Below are positions 24,633-33,550 of a DNA stretch of 64,000 bases, piece after piece. Numbering within the stretch: position 1 is the first letter of the stretch; each line of letters begins with the position of its first letter. A program made the translations under genes and the position numbers. A model generated the notes under the pieces. It searched no databases, had not been told where the DNA came from, and was given only the letters and a program-made list of their open reading frames with translations. This DNA is from Actinophytocola sp044466355 (GTDB lineage: Bacteria; Actinomycetota; Actinomycetes; Mycobacteriales; Pseudonocardiaceae): the NCBI RefSeq assembly GCF_044466355.1, contig NZ_JBITMQ010000004.1, forward strand, positions 248,001-312,000, given 5' to 3'.

Positions 24633-24792
24633 GGCCTCCGGCCCCCGGTTACCAGCCTCCCATGCGGCACCGACAGTTCCCGGGGTGCGAGGGCGGGTTG
24701 TCCACAGCGGATCCGGTTGTCCACAGGCGACAGCGCCGAGGCCCGGGACTGTCGGTGGTCGCCCGTACGCTGGTGACCGGGGGCCGGAGGCC
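24633..24792. repeat. Composite intergenic inverted-repeat element, copy B
   Basis: The 24-base arms 24633-24656 and 24769-24792 are inverted copies with a single mismatch. Inside lie two TTGTCCACA boxes (24698-24706, 24717-24725). A PafBC-type core sits in each arm: a rightward one at 24749-24771 with a full match, and a leftward one at 24654-24676 with a degraded -10 (GAGGCT in place of TAnnnT). The right arm also pairs with GGTCAC at 24799-24804 over the MFS stop codon, forming a terminator-like stem. Copy D at 47070 has the same plan. Confidence 0.7.
24749..24771 (+). promoter_or_regulatory. PafBC-type promoter core (copy B, rightward)
   Basis: CTGTCGGTG, eight bases, then TACGCT. It would transcribe antisense into the 3' end of the MFS gene. 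Confidence 0.55.
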
Positions 24793-24800
24793 GCCCCGGG

Positions 24801-26039
24801 TCACGCCTTCGGCGCGGTCTCCGCCACCGGCTCGGGTTCCTCCGTCTTCCTGGGCAGCGTCTCCGGCGCCGGGAACCACGCGAACGTGGCCAGCGCGCAC
24901 AGCGACCCCGTCACCGCGAACGCCGCCGTGTACGACATCCCGTCCGCCAGCAGACCCGCCACGATGGGCCCCAGGACGGCGCCGATGTCGGCCGTCATCT
25001 GGAACGTCGCCAGCACCGGCCCGCCGCGGCCGCGCGAGCCGATCACGTCCGCGACCGTCGCCTGCAACGGCGGCGCCAGCAGGCCCGCGCCGAGCCCGGC
25101 GACCACTGTCGCGATCAGGAACGTCGGGACGTCCGACGTGAAGCCGACCCACACCGTCCCGCCCGCGGAGACGACCAGGCCCAGCAACACGGTCGGCTTG
25201 CGGCCCCACGAGTCGGCCATCCGGCCGGACACCAGCAGCATCAGCACGTTGCCCACCGCGAACACCGCCAGCGCCGTGCCCGCGAACGCGCCGTCCCGCC
25301 GCAGCACCTCCTCGACGAACAGCGGCACCAGCGACACCCGGACGCCGAACACCGCCCACCCGTTCGCGAACGACGAACCGAGCGCCGCCACGTAGGAACG
25401 GTGCCGCAGCGCCTCCCGCACGGTGAACGGCGACGACTCCGCCGTCACCCGTGCGGCGAGCGTCGAGTTGCGGAGGAACCACCACACGATGAGGACCGCG
25501 AGCAGCAACAACAGTGCGTACACGACAAAAGGGGCACGCAGCGAGATCGTCAGCAGCCCACCGCCGAGCAGCGGGCCGGCCACGTTGCCCATCAGGAACC
25601 CGGTGCCCCACAGCCCGGACGCCCGCCCGCGCAACGGCGCCGGGGTCAGCCTGATCAGCAGTGCGATGGCCGACACCGTGAACATGGTCGACCCGATGCC
25701 GCCGACGGAGCGGAACAGCAGCAACTGCCAGTAGCTCGCGGCGAACGCACACGCGCCGGTCGACACCGCCACGATCGTGATGCCCGTCAGGTACACGCGA
25801 CGTTCACCGAGCGCGGACACCAGCCGGCCACTCGCCGGGGCGAACACCAACCGGGCGACGGCGAACGCGCTCACCACGATCGACGCTGCCGTCACGCTCA
25901 CGTCGAAGCTGCGTGCGAACGTCGGCAGTGCGGGCGCCACCAGCCCGAACCCGGCGGCGATGACGAAGTTGGCCGCGACGAGCACCCAGACCTCGCTGGG
26001 CAGCCGTTCCTTGCGCGCGGTAACCGCGATCACCCCCAT
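24801..26039 (-). CDS. MFS transporter (DHA-type, 12 helices)
   Basis: A 412-residue integral membrane protein with about twelve hydrophobic helices. The loop 2-3 signature appears as SGRLVSALGERRVYLTGI near residue 75, with its second-half counterpart VSGRMADSWGRKPTVLLGL near residue 275, and PLLGGGLLTISLRAPFVVYA resembles motif C of drug:H+ antiporters. The likely role is proton-coupled efflux of a small molecule; the substrate is unknown. It is a single gene on the minus strand and ends inside the hairpin formed with the right arm of copy B. Confidence 0.92.
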   Translation of the reverse strand: MGVIAVTARKERLPSEVWVLVAANFVIAAGFGLVAPALPTFARSFDVSVTAASIVVSAFAVARLVFAPASGRLVSALGERRVYLTGITIVAVSTGACAFAASYWQLLLFRSVGGIGSTMFTVSAIALLIRLTPAPLRGRASGLWGTGFLMGNVAGPLLGGGLLTISLRAPFVVYALLLLLAVLIVWWFLRNSTLAARVTAESSPFTVREALRHRSYVAALGSSFANGWAVFGVRVSLVPLFVEEVLRRDGAFAGTALAVFAVGNVLMLLVSGRMADSWGRKPTVLLGLVVSAGGTVWVGFTSDVPTFLIATVVAGLGAGLLAPPLQATVADVIGSRGRGGPVLATFQMTADIGAVLGPIVAGLLADGMSYTAAFAVTGSLCALATFAWFPAPETLPRKTEEPEPVAETAPKA

Positions 26040-26156
26040 GCGTCTCGTCGTGACCCGATTCGGTCAACCGTGCAGGTCCGCGCTTCATTCCTGAACACGC
26101 TCGCATGTCACGGTCGGAGATCGCTCGGATGGTCGCGCCGACCCACCGTGTGAGAA

Positions 26157-26179
26157 GGGCCCGGAGAAACCCCGGGCCC
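26157..26179 (-). terminator. Terminator of the ABC exporter operon
   Basis: An eight-bp perfect stem GGGCCCGG/CCGGGCCC begins eight bases after the permease stop on the minus strand, followed by TTCTC. It has a strong stem but a weak U-tract. Confidence 0.6.
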
Positions 26180-26186
26180 CTCGTTG

Positions 26187-27833
26187 TCAGCCGACGTCCC
26201 TGCGGCGGAAGCCGGCCAGGCCGATCGCGATCAACGCGGCGGCGACCAGCGTGAGCCACACGATCGGGGTCGCGGTGAACTCCGCGCCGGGCAGCTTCGG
26301 CGTGTGCGTGAACGGCGAGACGTTCATCGCCCACTGCGGCAGCTCGAAGATCGGTCCCAGCTGGCCCAGCAACAGGAACACCACCAGCGCGCCCCAGCCC
26401 GCCATCACGAGCCCCGGCGCGAGGCCGAACACCAGCACGGTGATGCCGGTCAGCACCCACACCGACGGCAGCTGCACCAGCGCCGCCACCAGCACCCGGC
26501 CGATCTCGCCCATGTCGCCGCTCGCCGCGCCGTGCGCGAAGCCGCCGGACAGGCCGACCGTGAACAGCAGCAGCGTGGTCCCCGCCAGCGCGACGACGAG
26601 GTGGCTCGCCACCCACCGCAGCCGCGGTACCCGCGTCGCGAGGATCGGCTCGGCCCGCAGCGCGGTCTCCTCCACCCGCAGCCGCATGGCCGAGGAGATC
26701 CCGAACGCGGACACGATCACCGCGAGGATGCCCATCTCCGCGGACAGGAACGCGTCGACCAGCCCGCGCTCACCGCCCAGCTTCATGATCATGTCCCGGG
26801 CCTGCGGCGTGTCGACGAACTCGCCGACCTGCGACGCGATGCTGCCCAGCACCATGCCGCCGACGACCATGCCGACCAGCCAGCCCACGACGCTGCCGCG
26901 CTGCAGCCGCACCGCGAGTGCCAGCGGGCTGGACAGCGACCGGGCAGCCCTGGGCCTGCCGGGACGCTGCGCGAGCAGGCCCGCACCGTGGTCACGGCGC
27001 GCGACCAGCGCGTACGCGGCGGCCGCCACCAGCACGGCGAACGCGAGCAGGTACACGAGCACCCACCAGCGGTCACCCGCGAACGGCCGCACCTGCTGTG
27101 CCCAGCCGATCGGCGACACCCACGACAGCCACGTCGACGTGTCGGTGCCCGTCGCGTCGCCCGCTGCCCGCAGCAGGTACGCCGCGGCGAGCACGGCGGC
27201 CGCGATGCTCCTCGCGGTCCGCGCACCCTCGGTGACCTGCGCGGCGAGCGCCGCCACCGCGGCGAACGCGATCCCGGCACCCGCCCACGACAGGCCGAAC
27301 GCGAGCGCGCCGTCGGCGGGCAGACCGGTGCCGATGAGGCCGAGCCCGGTCAGCAGCGCCATCACGAGCGAGATGCCGACGGACAGCAGCAGTGCCGCGG
27401 TCAGCGCCGCGTACCGGCCGACCACCGTCGCGCCCAGCAGCTCGGAGCGGCCCGCCTCCTCCTCGGCGCGGGTGTGCCGCACCACCGTGAAGATCGCCAG
27501 CAGCCCGGCCAGCGCCGCGCCCATGGCGCCGAGCTTGATCAACGACACGGCGCCGAGCGACGTCGGGTCGAACACCCGGCCGTACAGCGCGAGCATGGCG
27601 GGCGTGTCGTTGACCGCGTTCGCGGCCCGCACCCGCGACTCGAGCGTCGTGTAGAGGTCCTGCGACGCCGACGACGAGCTGGCCGCCATGATCACGAACA
27701 GCAGGATCCAGACGGACGCGATGACCCGGTCCCGGCGCAGCGCGAGCCGCAGCAGCTGCCCCGTGCCCGCGAACCCGTCCCGCTGCCCGGTGGGCGCCGA
27801 GATGACGGGACGTTCGGCCACCGTCGCGGTCAT
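26187..27833 (-). CDS. ABC-2-type exporter permease (two fused membrane halves)
   Basis: A 548-residue membrane protein with about twelve helices, i.e. two ABC-2-like six-helix halves in one chain (first half from LLRLALRRDRVIASVWILLF, second from SSPLALAVRLQRGSVVGWLV). The loop VVRHTRAEEEAGRSELLGAT near residue 115 and its counterpart SSAMRLRVEETALRAEPILA near 385 are typical of the tetronasin-type exporter permeases of actinomycetes. It overlaps the ATPase stop by ATGA. With the ATPase it should export a hydrophobic compound or polyether-like antibiotic. Regulation is probably by the divergent MarR/GbsR-type protein. Confidence 0.92.
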   Translation of the reverse strand: MTATVAERPVISAPTGQRDGFAGTGQLLRLALRRDRVIASVWILLFVIMAASSSSASQDLYTTLESRVRAANAVNDTPAMLALYGRVFDPTSLGAVSLIKLGAMGAALAGLLAIFTVVRHTRAEEEAGRSELLGATVVGRYAALTAALLLSVGISLVMALLTGLGLIGTGLPADGALAFGLSWAGAGIAFAAVAALAAQVTEGARTARSIAAAVLAAAYLLRAAGDATGTDTSTWLSWVSPIGWAQQVRPFAGDRWWVLVYLLAFAVLVAAAAYALVARRDHGAGLLAQRPGRPRAARSLSSPLALAVRLQRGSVVGWLVGMVVGGMVLGSIASQVGEFVDTPQARDMIMKLGGERGLVDAFLSAEMGILAVIVSAFGISSAMRLRVEETALRAEPILATRVPRLRWVASHLVVALAGTTLLLFTVGLSGGFAHGAASGDMGEIGRVLVAALVQLPSVWVLTGITVLVFGLAPGLVMAGWGALVVFLLLGQLGPIFELPQWAMNVSPFTHTPKLPGAEFTATPIVWLTLVAAALIAIGLAGFRRRDVG

Positions 27834-28732
27834 TTCGCCACCCCGGCCACGTCGCCCTCGTAGTGGCGGAGGAACAGCTCCTCCAGCGTGGGCGGCTGGC
27901 TGGTCAGGCTGCGCACACCGACCTGGGTGAGCCGCTTGAGCACGCCGTCCAGCTCCTTGGTGTCCACGTCGAACCTCACGTGCGTGCCGTCGACCTTGAG
28001 GTCGTGCACGCCCGGGTGGTCCGCGATGCCGTTCGGGGCCGCGGCCAGCTCGGCGGAGATCGACGTGCGGGTCAGGTGCCGCAGCTCGGCGAGCGTGCCG
28101 GTCTCGACCGTGCGGCCCAGCCGGATGATGCTCACCCGTTCGCACAGCGACTCGACCTCGGCGAGGATGTGACTCGACAGCAGCACCGTCCGGCCGCGCT
28201 CCCGCTCCTCGGTGATGCAGTCCTGGAACACGGCCTCCATCAGCGGGTCGAGGCCGGAGGTCGGCTCGTCGAGGATCAGCAGCTCCACGTTGGACGCGAG
28301 CGCCGCCACCAGGGCGACCTTCTGCCGGTTGCCCTTCGAGTAGGTGCGGCCCTTCTTCGTCGGGTCCAGGTCGAAGCGTTCGAGGAGGTCCGCCCTGCGT
28401 GTCTCGGCGAGGCCGCCGCGCAGCCGGCCGAGCAGGTCGATGACCTCACCACCGGACAGGTTCGGCCACAGCGACACGTCGCCGGGCACGTAGGCCAGCC
28501 TGCGGTGCAGCGATGTGGCGTCCGTCCACGGGTTCCCGCCGAGCAGGCGGGTCTCGCCCGCGTCGGCGCGGAGCAGGCCGAGCAGCACCCGGATGGTGGT
28601 GGACTTGCCCGCCCCGTTGGGGCCGAGGAAGCCGTGCACCTCCCCGGTGCGCACCGTCAGATCGAGTCCGTCGAGCGCACGTGTCTGGCCGAAGGTCTTG
28701 ACCAGGCCGGACACGGAAATTGCGGTTGTCAT
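27830..28732 (-). CDS. ABC exporter ATP-binding protein
   Basis: A 300-residue cytoplasmic ATPase. Walker A is GPNGAGKST near residue 39. The signature position reads YSKGNRQKV, a variant of LSGGQ common in drug-export ATPases. Walker B LLILDEPTSGLDPLM is near residue 155 and the H-loop is SSHILAEVESL. The C-terminal domain of about 70 residues (LRHLTRTSISAELAAAPNGI) matches DrrA-like proteins. It is coupled to its permease by ATGA. The start is 85 bases from the divergent MarR/GbsR-type regulator, with a palindromic operator between. Confidence 0.95.
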   Translation of the reverse strand: MTTAISVSGLVKTFGQTRALDGLDLTVRTGEVHGFLGPNGAGKSTTIRVLLGLLRADAGETRLLGGNPWTDATSLHRRLAYVPGDVSLWPNLSGGEVIDLLGRLRGGLAETRRADLLERFDLDPTKKGRTYSKGNRQKVALVAALASNVELLILDEPTSGLDPLMEAVFQDCITEERERGRTVLLSSHILAEVESLCERVSIIRLGRTVETGTLAELRHLTRTSISAELAAAPNGIADHPGVHDLKVDGTHVRFDVDTKELDGVLKRLTQVGVRSLTSQPPTLEELFLRHYEGDVAGVAK

Positions 28733-28752
28733 GCCCCTGAACGTAGTGTGGT

Positions 28753-28768
28753 TTCACAAAGTTGTGAA
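28753..28768. promoter_or_regulatory. Palindromic operator between ABC exporter and MarR/GbsR-type regulator
   Basis: TTCACAA-AG-TTGTGAA is a perfect seven-base inverted repeat in an AT-rich stretch of the divergent 85-base intergenic region. It is the expected size for a dimeric winged-helix repressor that controls its own gene and the exporter. Confidence 0.65.
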
Positions 28769-28817
28769 GTTAAGAAAACGTATAAACCTGATCGGGATCA
28801 CACGTCCGGAGCGGAAG

Positions 28818-29312
28818 ATGCAGAACGTGAGCAGCACCCCAGAAGACCAGCCCAGTGACGTCGACCGGTTCGTCGAGCGGTTCGCCATGTTGTTGTCCGA
28901 AGCGGGGCTGGGGCGCATGCCGTCGCGCGTGTTCGGCGCGCTCATCGTGACCGACGAGGGCAGGCTCACCGCCGGTGAGCTGGCCGAGCGCCTCAAGGTC
29001 AGCCCGGCCGCCATCTCGGGCGCCGTCCGCTACCTCGTGCAGGTGGGGCTGATCGTGCGCCGCCGCGATCCCGGTGAGCGCCGCGACCACTACGAGGTCA
29101 CCGACGACATGTGGTACGAGGCGTACGCCAACCGGGACACGCAGCTGAAGGCGTGGTCGGAGGTCATGTCCGAGGGGGTGGCCGCGGTCGGCACCGACAC
29201 CAAGGCGGGCTGGCGGCTCGAGACCAGCAGGCGCTTCTTCGACTTCCTCCGTGAGCAGATCCCCGAGATGATGCGGAAATGGCGCGAGTACCAGCAGGAC
29301 CCGCCCAGGTAG
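28818..29312 (+). CDS. MarR/GbsR-type winged-helix regulator
   Basis: A 164-residue dimeric DNA-binding protein. The winged helix covers about residues 30-95 (GALIVTDEGRLTAGELAERL; KVSPAAISGAVRYLVQVGLI; VRRRDPGERRDHYEV). A C-terminal helix (FFDFLREQIPEMMRKWREYQ) is for dimerisation. This is the GbsR-like branch in which a MarR-type regulator sits divergent from a two-gene ABC exporter. I use ATG 28818, preceded by GGAG. It probably represses the exporter through the palindrome at 28753 and releases it on binding the exported compound. Confidence 0.88.
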   Translation: MQNVSSTPEDQPSDVDRFVERFAMLLSEAGLGRMPSRVFGALIVTDEGRLTAGELAERLKVSPAAISGAVRYLVQVGLIVRRRDPGERRDHYEVTDDMWYEAYANRDTQLKAWSEVMSEGVAAVGTDTKAGWRLETSRRFFDFLREQIPEMMRKWREYQQDPPR

Positions 29313-29313
29313 C

Positions 29314-30981
29314 GTGACGGCCGTGACGAACACCGTGCCGCAGCTTGCCGACGAACTCCTCGAACTCGTCTTCCGCGCCGACCCGCTCTACGCGACGATG
29401 CTCGGCGTCCCCGGTTACGGCCGTGACCTGGCCGACCGGACCGTGGCGGCCCAGGAGGAACTGCGGCGCCGCGTCCAGGACATCGCCGCCAGGACGACCG
29501 CCGTCGACCCGGCCGGGCTGTCCGCGGACGAGGCCGTGACCAGGGCGATGGTCATTCACCACGCGGGCCAGATGGTCGACGAGATCGACAGCCGCCAGAT
29601 CGAGTTCGCCATCAGCGACCTGTTCGTCTCGCCCGCCGCCGAGCTGATCATGACGCTGCCGATGGTGCCGCTCGCGACGGCGGAGGCCCGCGACGACTAC
29701 CTGGCCCGGCTCCGGGCGGTCCCGGCCTACCTCGAGACGGTCGTCCAGCGGCACCGCGACGGCGTGGAGACCGGCCGCGTGCCGGTCGAGCGGCTGGTCC
29801 GCAACACCGTCGCGCACCTCGACCGCTACCTCGCCGCCCCCGAGACCGACCCGCTCGCCCGCCAGGAGGCGCCCGCCGAGTTCGCCGCCGCGCGGGAGGA
29901 GGTCCTGGCCACCGTCGTGCGCCCGGCGTTCGCCGCGTACCGGCAGGCCATGGCCGACGAGTTCGTGCCGCACGGCAGGCCCGACGACAAGGTGGGCGTC
30001 TGCTGGCTGCCCGGCGGCGACGAGCTGTACCGCACACTCGCCCGCGTCCACACCACCACCGACCGCACGCCCGACGACCTGCACCAGACCGGCCTCGACA
30101 TCACCTCCCGGCTCACCGAGGAGTACGCGGAGATCGGCGCGCGGGTGTTCGGCACCAGCGACCGCGCGGAGATCTTCTCGCGCATGACCAGCGACCCGGC
30201 CAGGCGCTGGCGGGACGCGGAGGAGCTGCTCGCCTCCGCGCGCGAAGCCGTGGCCAGGGCGGAAGCCGCCGCGCCCGACTGGTTCGGCCGGCTCGCGTCG
30301 CAGCAGTGCAAGATCGAGCCGGTGCCCGCCGCCGACGCGCCCGGCTCGCCCGCCGCGTACTACGTGTGGCCGTCCATGGACGGGCAGCGGCCGGGCATCT
30401 ACTTCGCCAACACCTACAAGGCGGAGGAGCGCGACCGGTTCGTGTCCGAGGTGACCGCGTTCCACGAGGCCGTGCCGGGGCACCACTTCCAGATCCAGCT
30501 CGCGCAGGAACTGACGCACCTGCCGATGTTCCGCCGCGTGGTCAACCCGAACGCGTACGCCGAGGGCTGGGGCCTCTACACCGAGCGGCTGGCCGACGAG
30601 ATGGGCCTGTACTCGTCCGACACCTACCGGCTCGGCATGCTCGCCATGGACTCCATGCGCGCCGGGCGGCTCGTCGTCGACACCGGCATGCACGCCCTGG
30701 GCTGGAGCCGTCAGCAGGCCGTCGACTACCTGCGGGACAACACGCCGATGTCGGGCCTGGAGATCGAAGCCGAGATCGACCGGTACATCGCGTACCCGGG
30801 GCAGGCGCTGTCGTACATGGTCGGGCGGCTGGAGATCCAGCGGCTGCGCGCGTACGCCGAGGAGGCCCTGGGCGACCGGTTCGACATCCGCGCGTTCCAC
30901 GACGTGGTGCTCGGCAATGGCTCGCTGCCGCTGGCCGTGCTCGCCGACGTGGTGACCACGTGGGTGGCGGCAACGCCCTGA
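29314..30981 (+). CDS. DUF885-family metallohydrolase
   Basis: A 555-residue cytoplasmic protein of the DUF885 family of putative zinc peptidases. The metal-binding motif FHEAVPGHHFQIQLAQELT is near residue 383, and the downstream glutamate is in NAYAEGWGLYTERLADEM about 35 residues later. Late family motifs MLAMDSMRAGRLVVDTGMHA and AYPGQALSYMVGRLEIQRLR are present. The natural substrate is unknown. The GTG at 29314 follows the preceding stop by one base; GTG 29323 is an alternative. It may be co-transcribed with the regulator. It is convergent with the next gene, seven bases away. Confidence 0.9.
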   Translation: MTAVTNTVPQLADELLELVFRADPLYATMLGVPGYGRDLADRTVAAQEELRRRVQDIAARTTAVDPAGLSADEAVTRAMVIHHAGQMVDEIDSRQIEFAISDLFVSPAAELIMTLPMVPLATAEARDDYLARLRAVPAYLETVVQRHRDGVETGRVPVERLVRNTVAHLDRYLAAPETDPLARQEAPAEFAAAREEVLATVVRPAFAAYRQAMADEFVPHGRPDDKVGVCWLPGGDELYRTLARVHTTTDRTPDDLHQTGLDITSRLTEEYAEIGARVFGTSDRAEIFSRMTSDPARRWRDAEELLASAREAVARAEAAAPDWFGRLASQQCKIEPVPAADAPGSPAAYYVWPSMDGQRPGIYFANTYKAEERDRFVSEVTAFHEAVPGHHFQIQLAQELTHLPMFRRVVNPNAYAEGWGLYTERLADEMGLYSSDTYRLGMLAMDSMRAGRLVVDTGMHALGWSRQQAVDYLRDNTPMSGLEIEAEIDRYIAYPGQALSYMVGRLEIQRLRAYAEEALGDRFDIRAFHDVVLGNGSLPLAVLADVVTTWVAATP

Positions 30982-30988
30982 AAGACGC

Positions 30989-32014
30989 TCAGCCGGCGCT
31001 GACGGTCTTCAGGATCTCCTGCGTCACCGACGCCTCCAGCGGCGTGGGATCGGAGGGGCCGCCCTCGAGGTCGTTCACCACGACCAGCATGGCGACGCCG
31101 TCGGGCTGTCCTTCCGACTCCAGCAGAACACCGATCAGCGCCACCTCACCGGAACTCGCCTGGCAGTCGGGCTTGGTGACGTTCGGCGTGACCTTCGCCG
31201 TCAGCATCATCGCGGTCCGGCCCTCGACCGCGGCCTCCGTCGGTTTCGGCAGGTCGACCTTCGCGTCCGTGCCGTAGTAGGTCGACGCGAACGACTTGGC
31301 GAAGTCGGTGATCGTGGCCGCGAGGTCGAGGTCCTGGCCGTCCTTGCCCTGCACGTCACCGCTCGCCGCGAACGTGCGGACGTAGCTCGAGCCGTCGCAC
31401 TCGTAGATGCCGTAGTCGGCGTTGCCGGTGAAGTCGACGTCCAGGCCGCTCTGGCGCGACCGCGCCGACTCCTTCCACTCCGGCGGCACCTGGTAGCTCA
31501 GCCCGGAGTCGGCGGTGTTGTCGATGCTGATCCAGTCGTCGTGCGTGGTGCCACCACCGGACGTGGGCGCGGGATCCTCCGACGAGGATCCCGGCGTCGA
31601 CGGGTCGGACCCCGGCGTGGACGGGGCGGTGGTCTCCGGCTGGGGCTCGGCGGTCTGGGTGTCCTTGCGGTTCACCAGCACGATGGCCACGACCGCGCCG
31701 ATGATGATCACGATCGCGATCAGGCTGAGGATCATCGGCAACCGGGACCGCTTCGGTGGCGGTGGCGGCGGATAGCCCTGCGCGGGAAACCCACCTGACG
31801 GCGGATAACCCTGGGCCGGGAACCCGCCGGTCTGGTAGCCCGGCTGCGGGTACTGCGAGTACGGGTCGGCCGCGGCGTACGGATCGCTGTACGGGTCCGA
31901 GCCGTACTGGTTCGCGTAGGGGTCGGTGCCGTATTTGTTTGTGCCCGGATCGGGCCCGAAGGGCTGGGGGTTCCAGCCGCCCTGACCACCGTCGTTCCCC
32001 TGCCATCCGGTCAC
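30989..32014 (-). CDS. Membrane-anchored protein with Pro/Gly/Tyr-rich cytoplasmic tail
   Basis: A 341-residue bitopic protein. Residues 1-88 are low complexity, with repeated YG.DPY and GGFPAQGYPPS units. One transmembrane helix follows at about 93-115 (LPMILSLIAIVIIIGAVVAI). A Thr/Ser/Pro-rich linker leads to an extracytoplasmic domain of about 170 residues with cysteines (YGIYECDGSSYVRTFAASGD; NVTKPDCQASSGEVALIGVL). The organisation is common among actinobacterial envelope proteins of unknown function; I cannot assign a role. There is no operon partner on this strand. Confidence 0.85.
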   Translation of the reverse strand: MTGWQGNDGGQGGWNPQPFGPDPGTNKYGTDPYANQYGSDPYSDPYAAADPYSQYPQPGYQTGGFPAQGYPPSGGFPAQGYPPPPPPKRSRLPMILSLIAIVIIIGAVVAIVLVNRKDTQTAEPQPETTAPSTPGSDPSTPGSSSEDPAPTSGGGTTHDDWISIDNTADSGLSYQVPPEWKESARSRQSGLDVDFTGNADYGIYECDGSSYVRTFAASGDVQGKDGQDLDLAATITDFAKSFASTYYGTDAKVDLPKPTEAAVEGRTAMMLTAKVTPNVTKPDCQASSGEVALIGVLLESEGQPDGVAMLVVVNDLEGGPSDPTPLEASVTQEILKTVSAG

Positions 32015-32235
32015 AGCCTGGACGATAGCCGGATACCGTTGTGCGCGGGCGGATTCCCCCGCGAAACGTTCCGCTTTCGCGTCTCACCAAGCGATGGCCG
32101 CCGGCCCGGCTATATACCCCCGGTAGTCGGTGAATTACAACCCTGAGTAGAGTGCCGGATCGCCTGATCGACTCTCCTGCCACCGGAATGGGTGGCAGGG
32201 CTGAGCCAAGTGTCGTTCGGACGAGAAGGAGTGTC

Positions 32236-33447
32236 ATGGCCAGTCGGTTGAAGCTCGCCCGTGCCGGTGCCGCGGTGGTGGGCGCCTCTGTCGCGTTGAT
32301 GATGTCCAGCGCCCTTCCCGCGGGCGCGGACCCGGCCAAGGGTGACGTCGACACCAACAACTACGTCGACGGATACGACGTCAACGTCGGCAAGGGAGGA
32401 CGTGCCGACCTCGACACGAGCCTGATCGGTTTCCGGCTCACCGACGGCACGAAGCTCCGGATGTACTGCGTCGAGATCGACACCAGCATCGACGCCGAGC
32501 ACTCGATGGTCGAGCAGCCGTGGGACAAGTACCCGAACCCGGACTCGCCGTTCAACAAGAACCGCGACAAGATCAACTGGGTGCTGCACAACGGTTATCC
32601 GGTCGTCGGCGCCGACGAGCTGACCGAGATCCTCACCGAGCAGGGCAAGACCCTGAACGACGGGATCGACGAGAAGGAGGCCATCACCGCGACGCAGGCC
32701 GCGGTGTGGCACTACAGCGACGACACGAAGCTCAACCGGTCGAACCCGCTGCCGGACGGGCCGGGCGGGGCGAAGGACGACGTCGTCGTGCTGTACGACT
32801 ACCTGACCGGCGACGCCAACATCGGCAAGGGCGACCAGCCGACCCCGGCCCTCGCGATCGCCCCGGCCGAGAAGTCCGGCGAGGCGGGCACCCGGATCGG
32901 CCCGTTCACCGTCAACACGACCGGTGAGATCGACGAGCTGACCGCCAACCTGCCCGAGGGTGTCAAGATCACCGACGTCGACGGCGTCGAGCTGACCGCC
33001 GACAAGATCAAGAACAACGCCCAGCTGTACCTCGACGTGCCCGAGGGCACCGAGGCGGGCGAGGCCTCGTTCGAGCTGACCGCCAACGCCAGCGTCGACA
33101 CCGGCCGCCTGTTCGTCGGCGAGAAGTACAGCGAGAAGAACAAGACGCAGTCGCTGATCGTCGCGACCGCCGAGAAGAGCGAGCTGTCGGCTAAGGCCAA
33201 GGGCACGTGGACCGCGGCGACCACGCCGCCGAGCAGCACCACCGAGGCCCCGCCGACGACGACCACCGAGACCGTGCCGACGACCGAGACGACCACGTCG
33301 GAGGCCCCGGCCCCGCAGCCGAAGAACACCAGCGGTGACCTGGCCGAGACCGGTGCGTCGGTGTTCACGCCGATCCTGATCGGTGTCGTGCTCCTCGGTG
33401 CCGGTGTCGGCGCCCTGCTGTTCCTGCGTCACCGCAAGCGCGCCTGA
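32236..33447 (+). CDS. Surface protein with internal thioester (TQXA) domain and LAXTG sorting signal
   Basis: A 403-residue secreted, wall-anchored protein. The signal peptide ends at LPAGA (about residue 31). The thioester domain follows, with Cys78 in RMYCVEIDT and Gln154 in ATQAAVWHYSD, the pair that forms an internal Cys-Gln thioester in Gram-positive adhesins. A beta-rich domain with a Thr/Pro/Glu stalk (EAPPTTTTETVPTTETTT) comes next. The C-terminal sorting signal is LAETG (369-373), then a hydrophobic helix and RHRKRA, recognised by class E-type sortases in actinomycetes. ATG 32236 has AAGGAG five bases upstream; the longer open frame adds an unlikely leader. Covalent attachment to surfaces or host/hyphal amines is the family role. 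A strong terminator follows. Confidence 0.92.
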   Translation: MASRLKLARAGAAVVGASVALMMSSALPAGADPAKGDVDTNNYVDGYDVNVGKGGRADLDTSLIGFRLTDGTKLRMYCVEIDTSIDAEHSMVEQPWDKYPNPDSPFNKNRDKINWVLHNGYPVVGADELTEILTEQGKTLNDGIDEKEAITATQAAVWHYSDDTKLNRSNPLPDGPGGAKDDVVVLYDYLTGDANIGKGDQPTPALAIAPAEKSGEAGTRIGPFTVNTTGEIDELTANLPEGVKITDVDGVELTADKIKNNAQLYLDVPEGTEAGEASFELTANASVDTGRLFVGEKYSEKNKTQSLIVATAEKSELSAKAKGTWTAATTPPSSTTEAPPTTTTETVPTTETTTSEAPAPQPKNTSGDLAETGASVFTPILIGVVLLGAGVGALLFLRHRKRA

Positions 33448-33472
33448 CGCGCACGACGTAGGGTCCGTTGAC

Positions 33473-33504
33473 GGTGGCCGCTCCAGTTTTGCGGAGCGGC
33501 CACC
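33473..33504 (+). terminator. Terminator of the thioester surface-protein gene
   Basis: A 12-bp perfect stem (GGTGGCCGCTCC / GGAGCGGCCACC) around the loop AGTTTTGC, 26 bases after the stop. It has no U-tract, as is usual in high-GC actinomycetes. Confidence 0.7.
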
Positions 33505-33550
33505 ATCGGCCGTAGTAGGTTGGACCGAGTGCGTGGAAGGAGGGGTTGTC

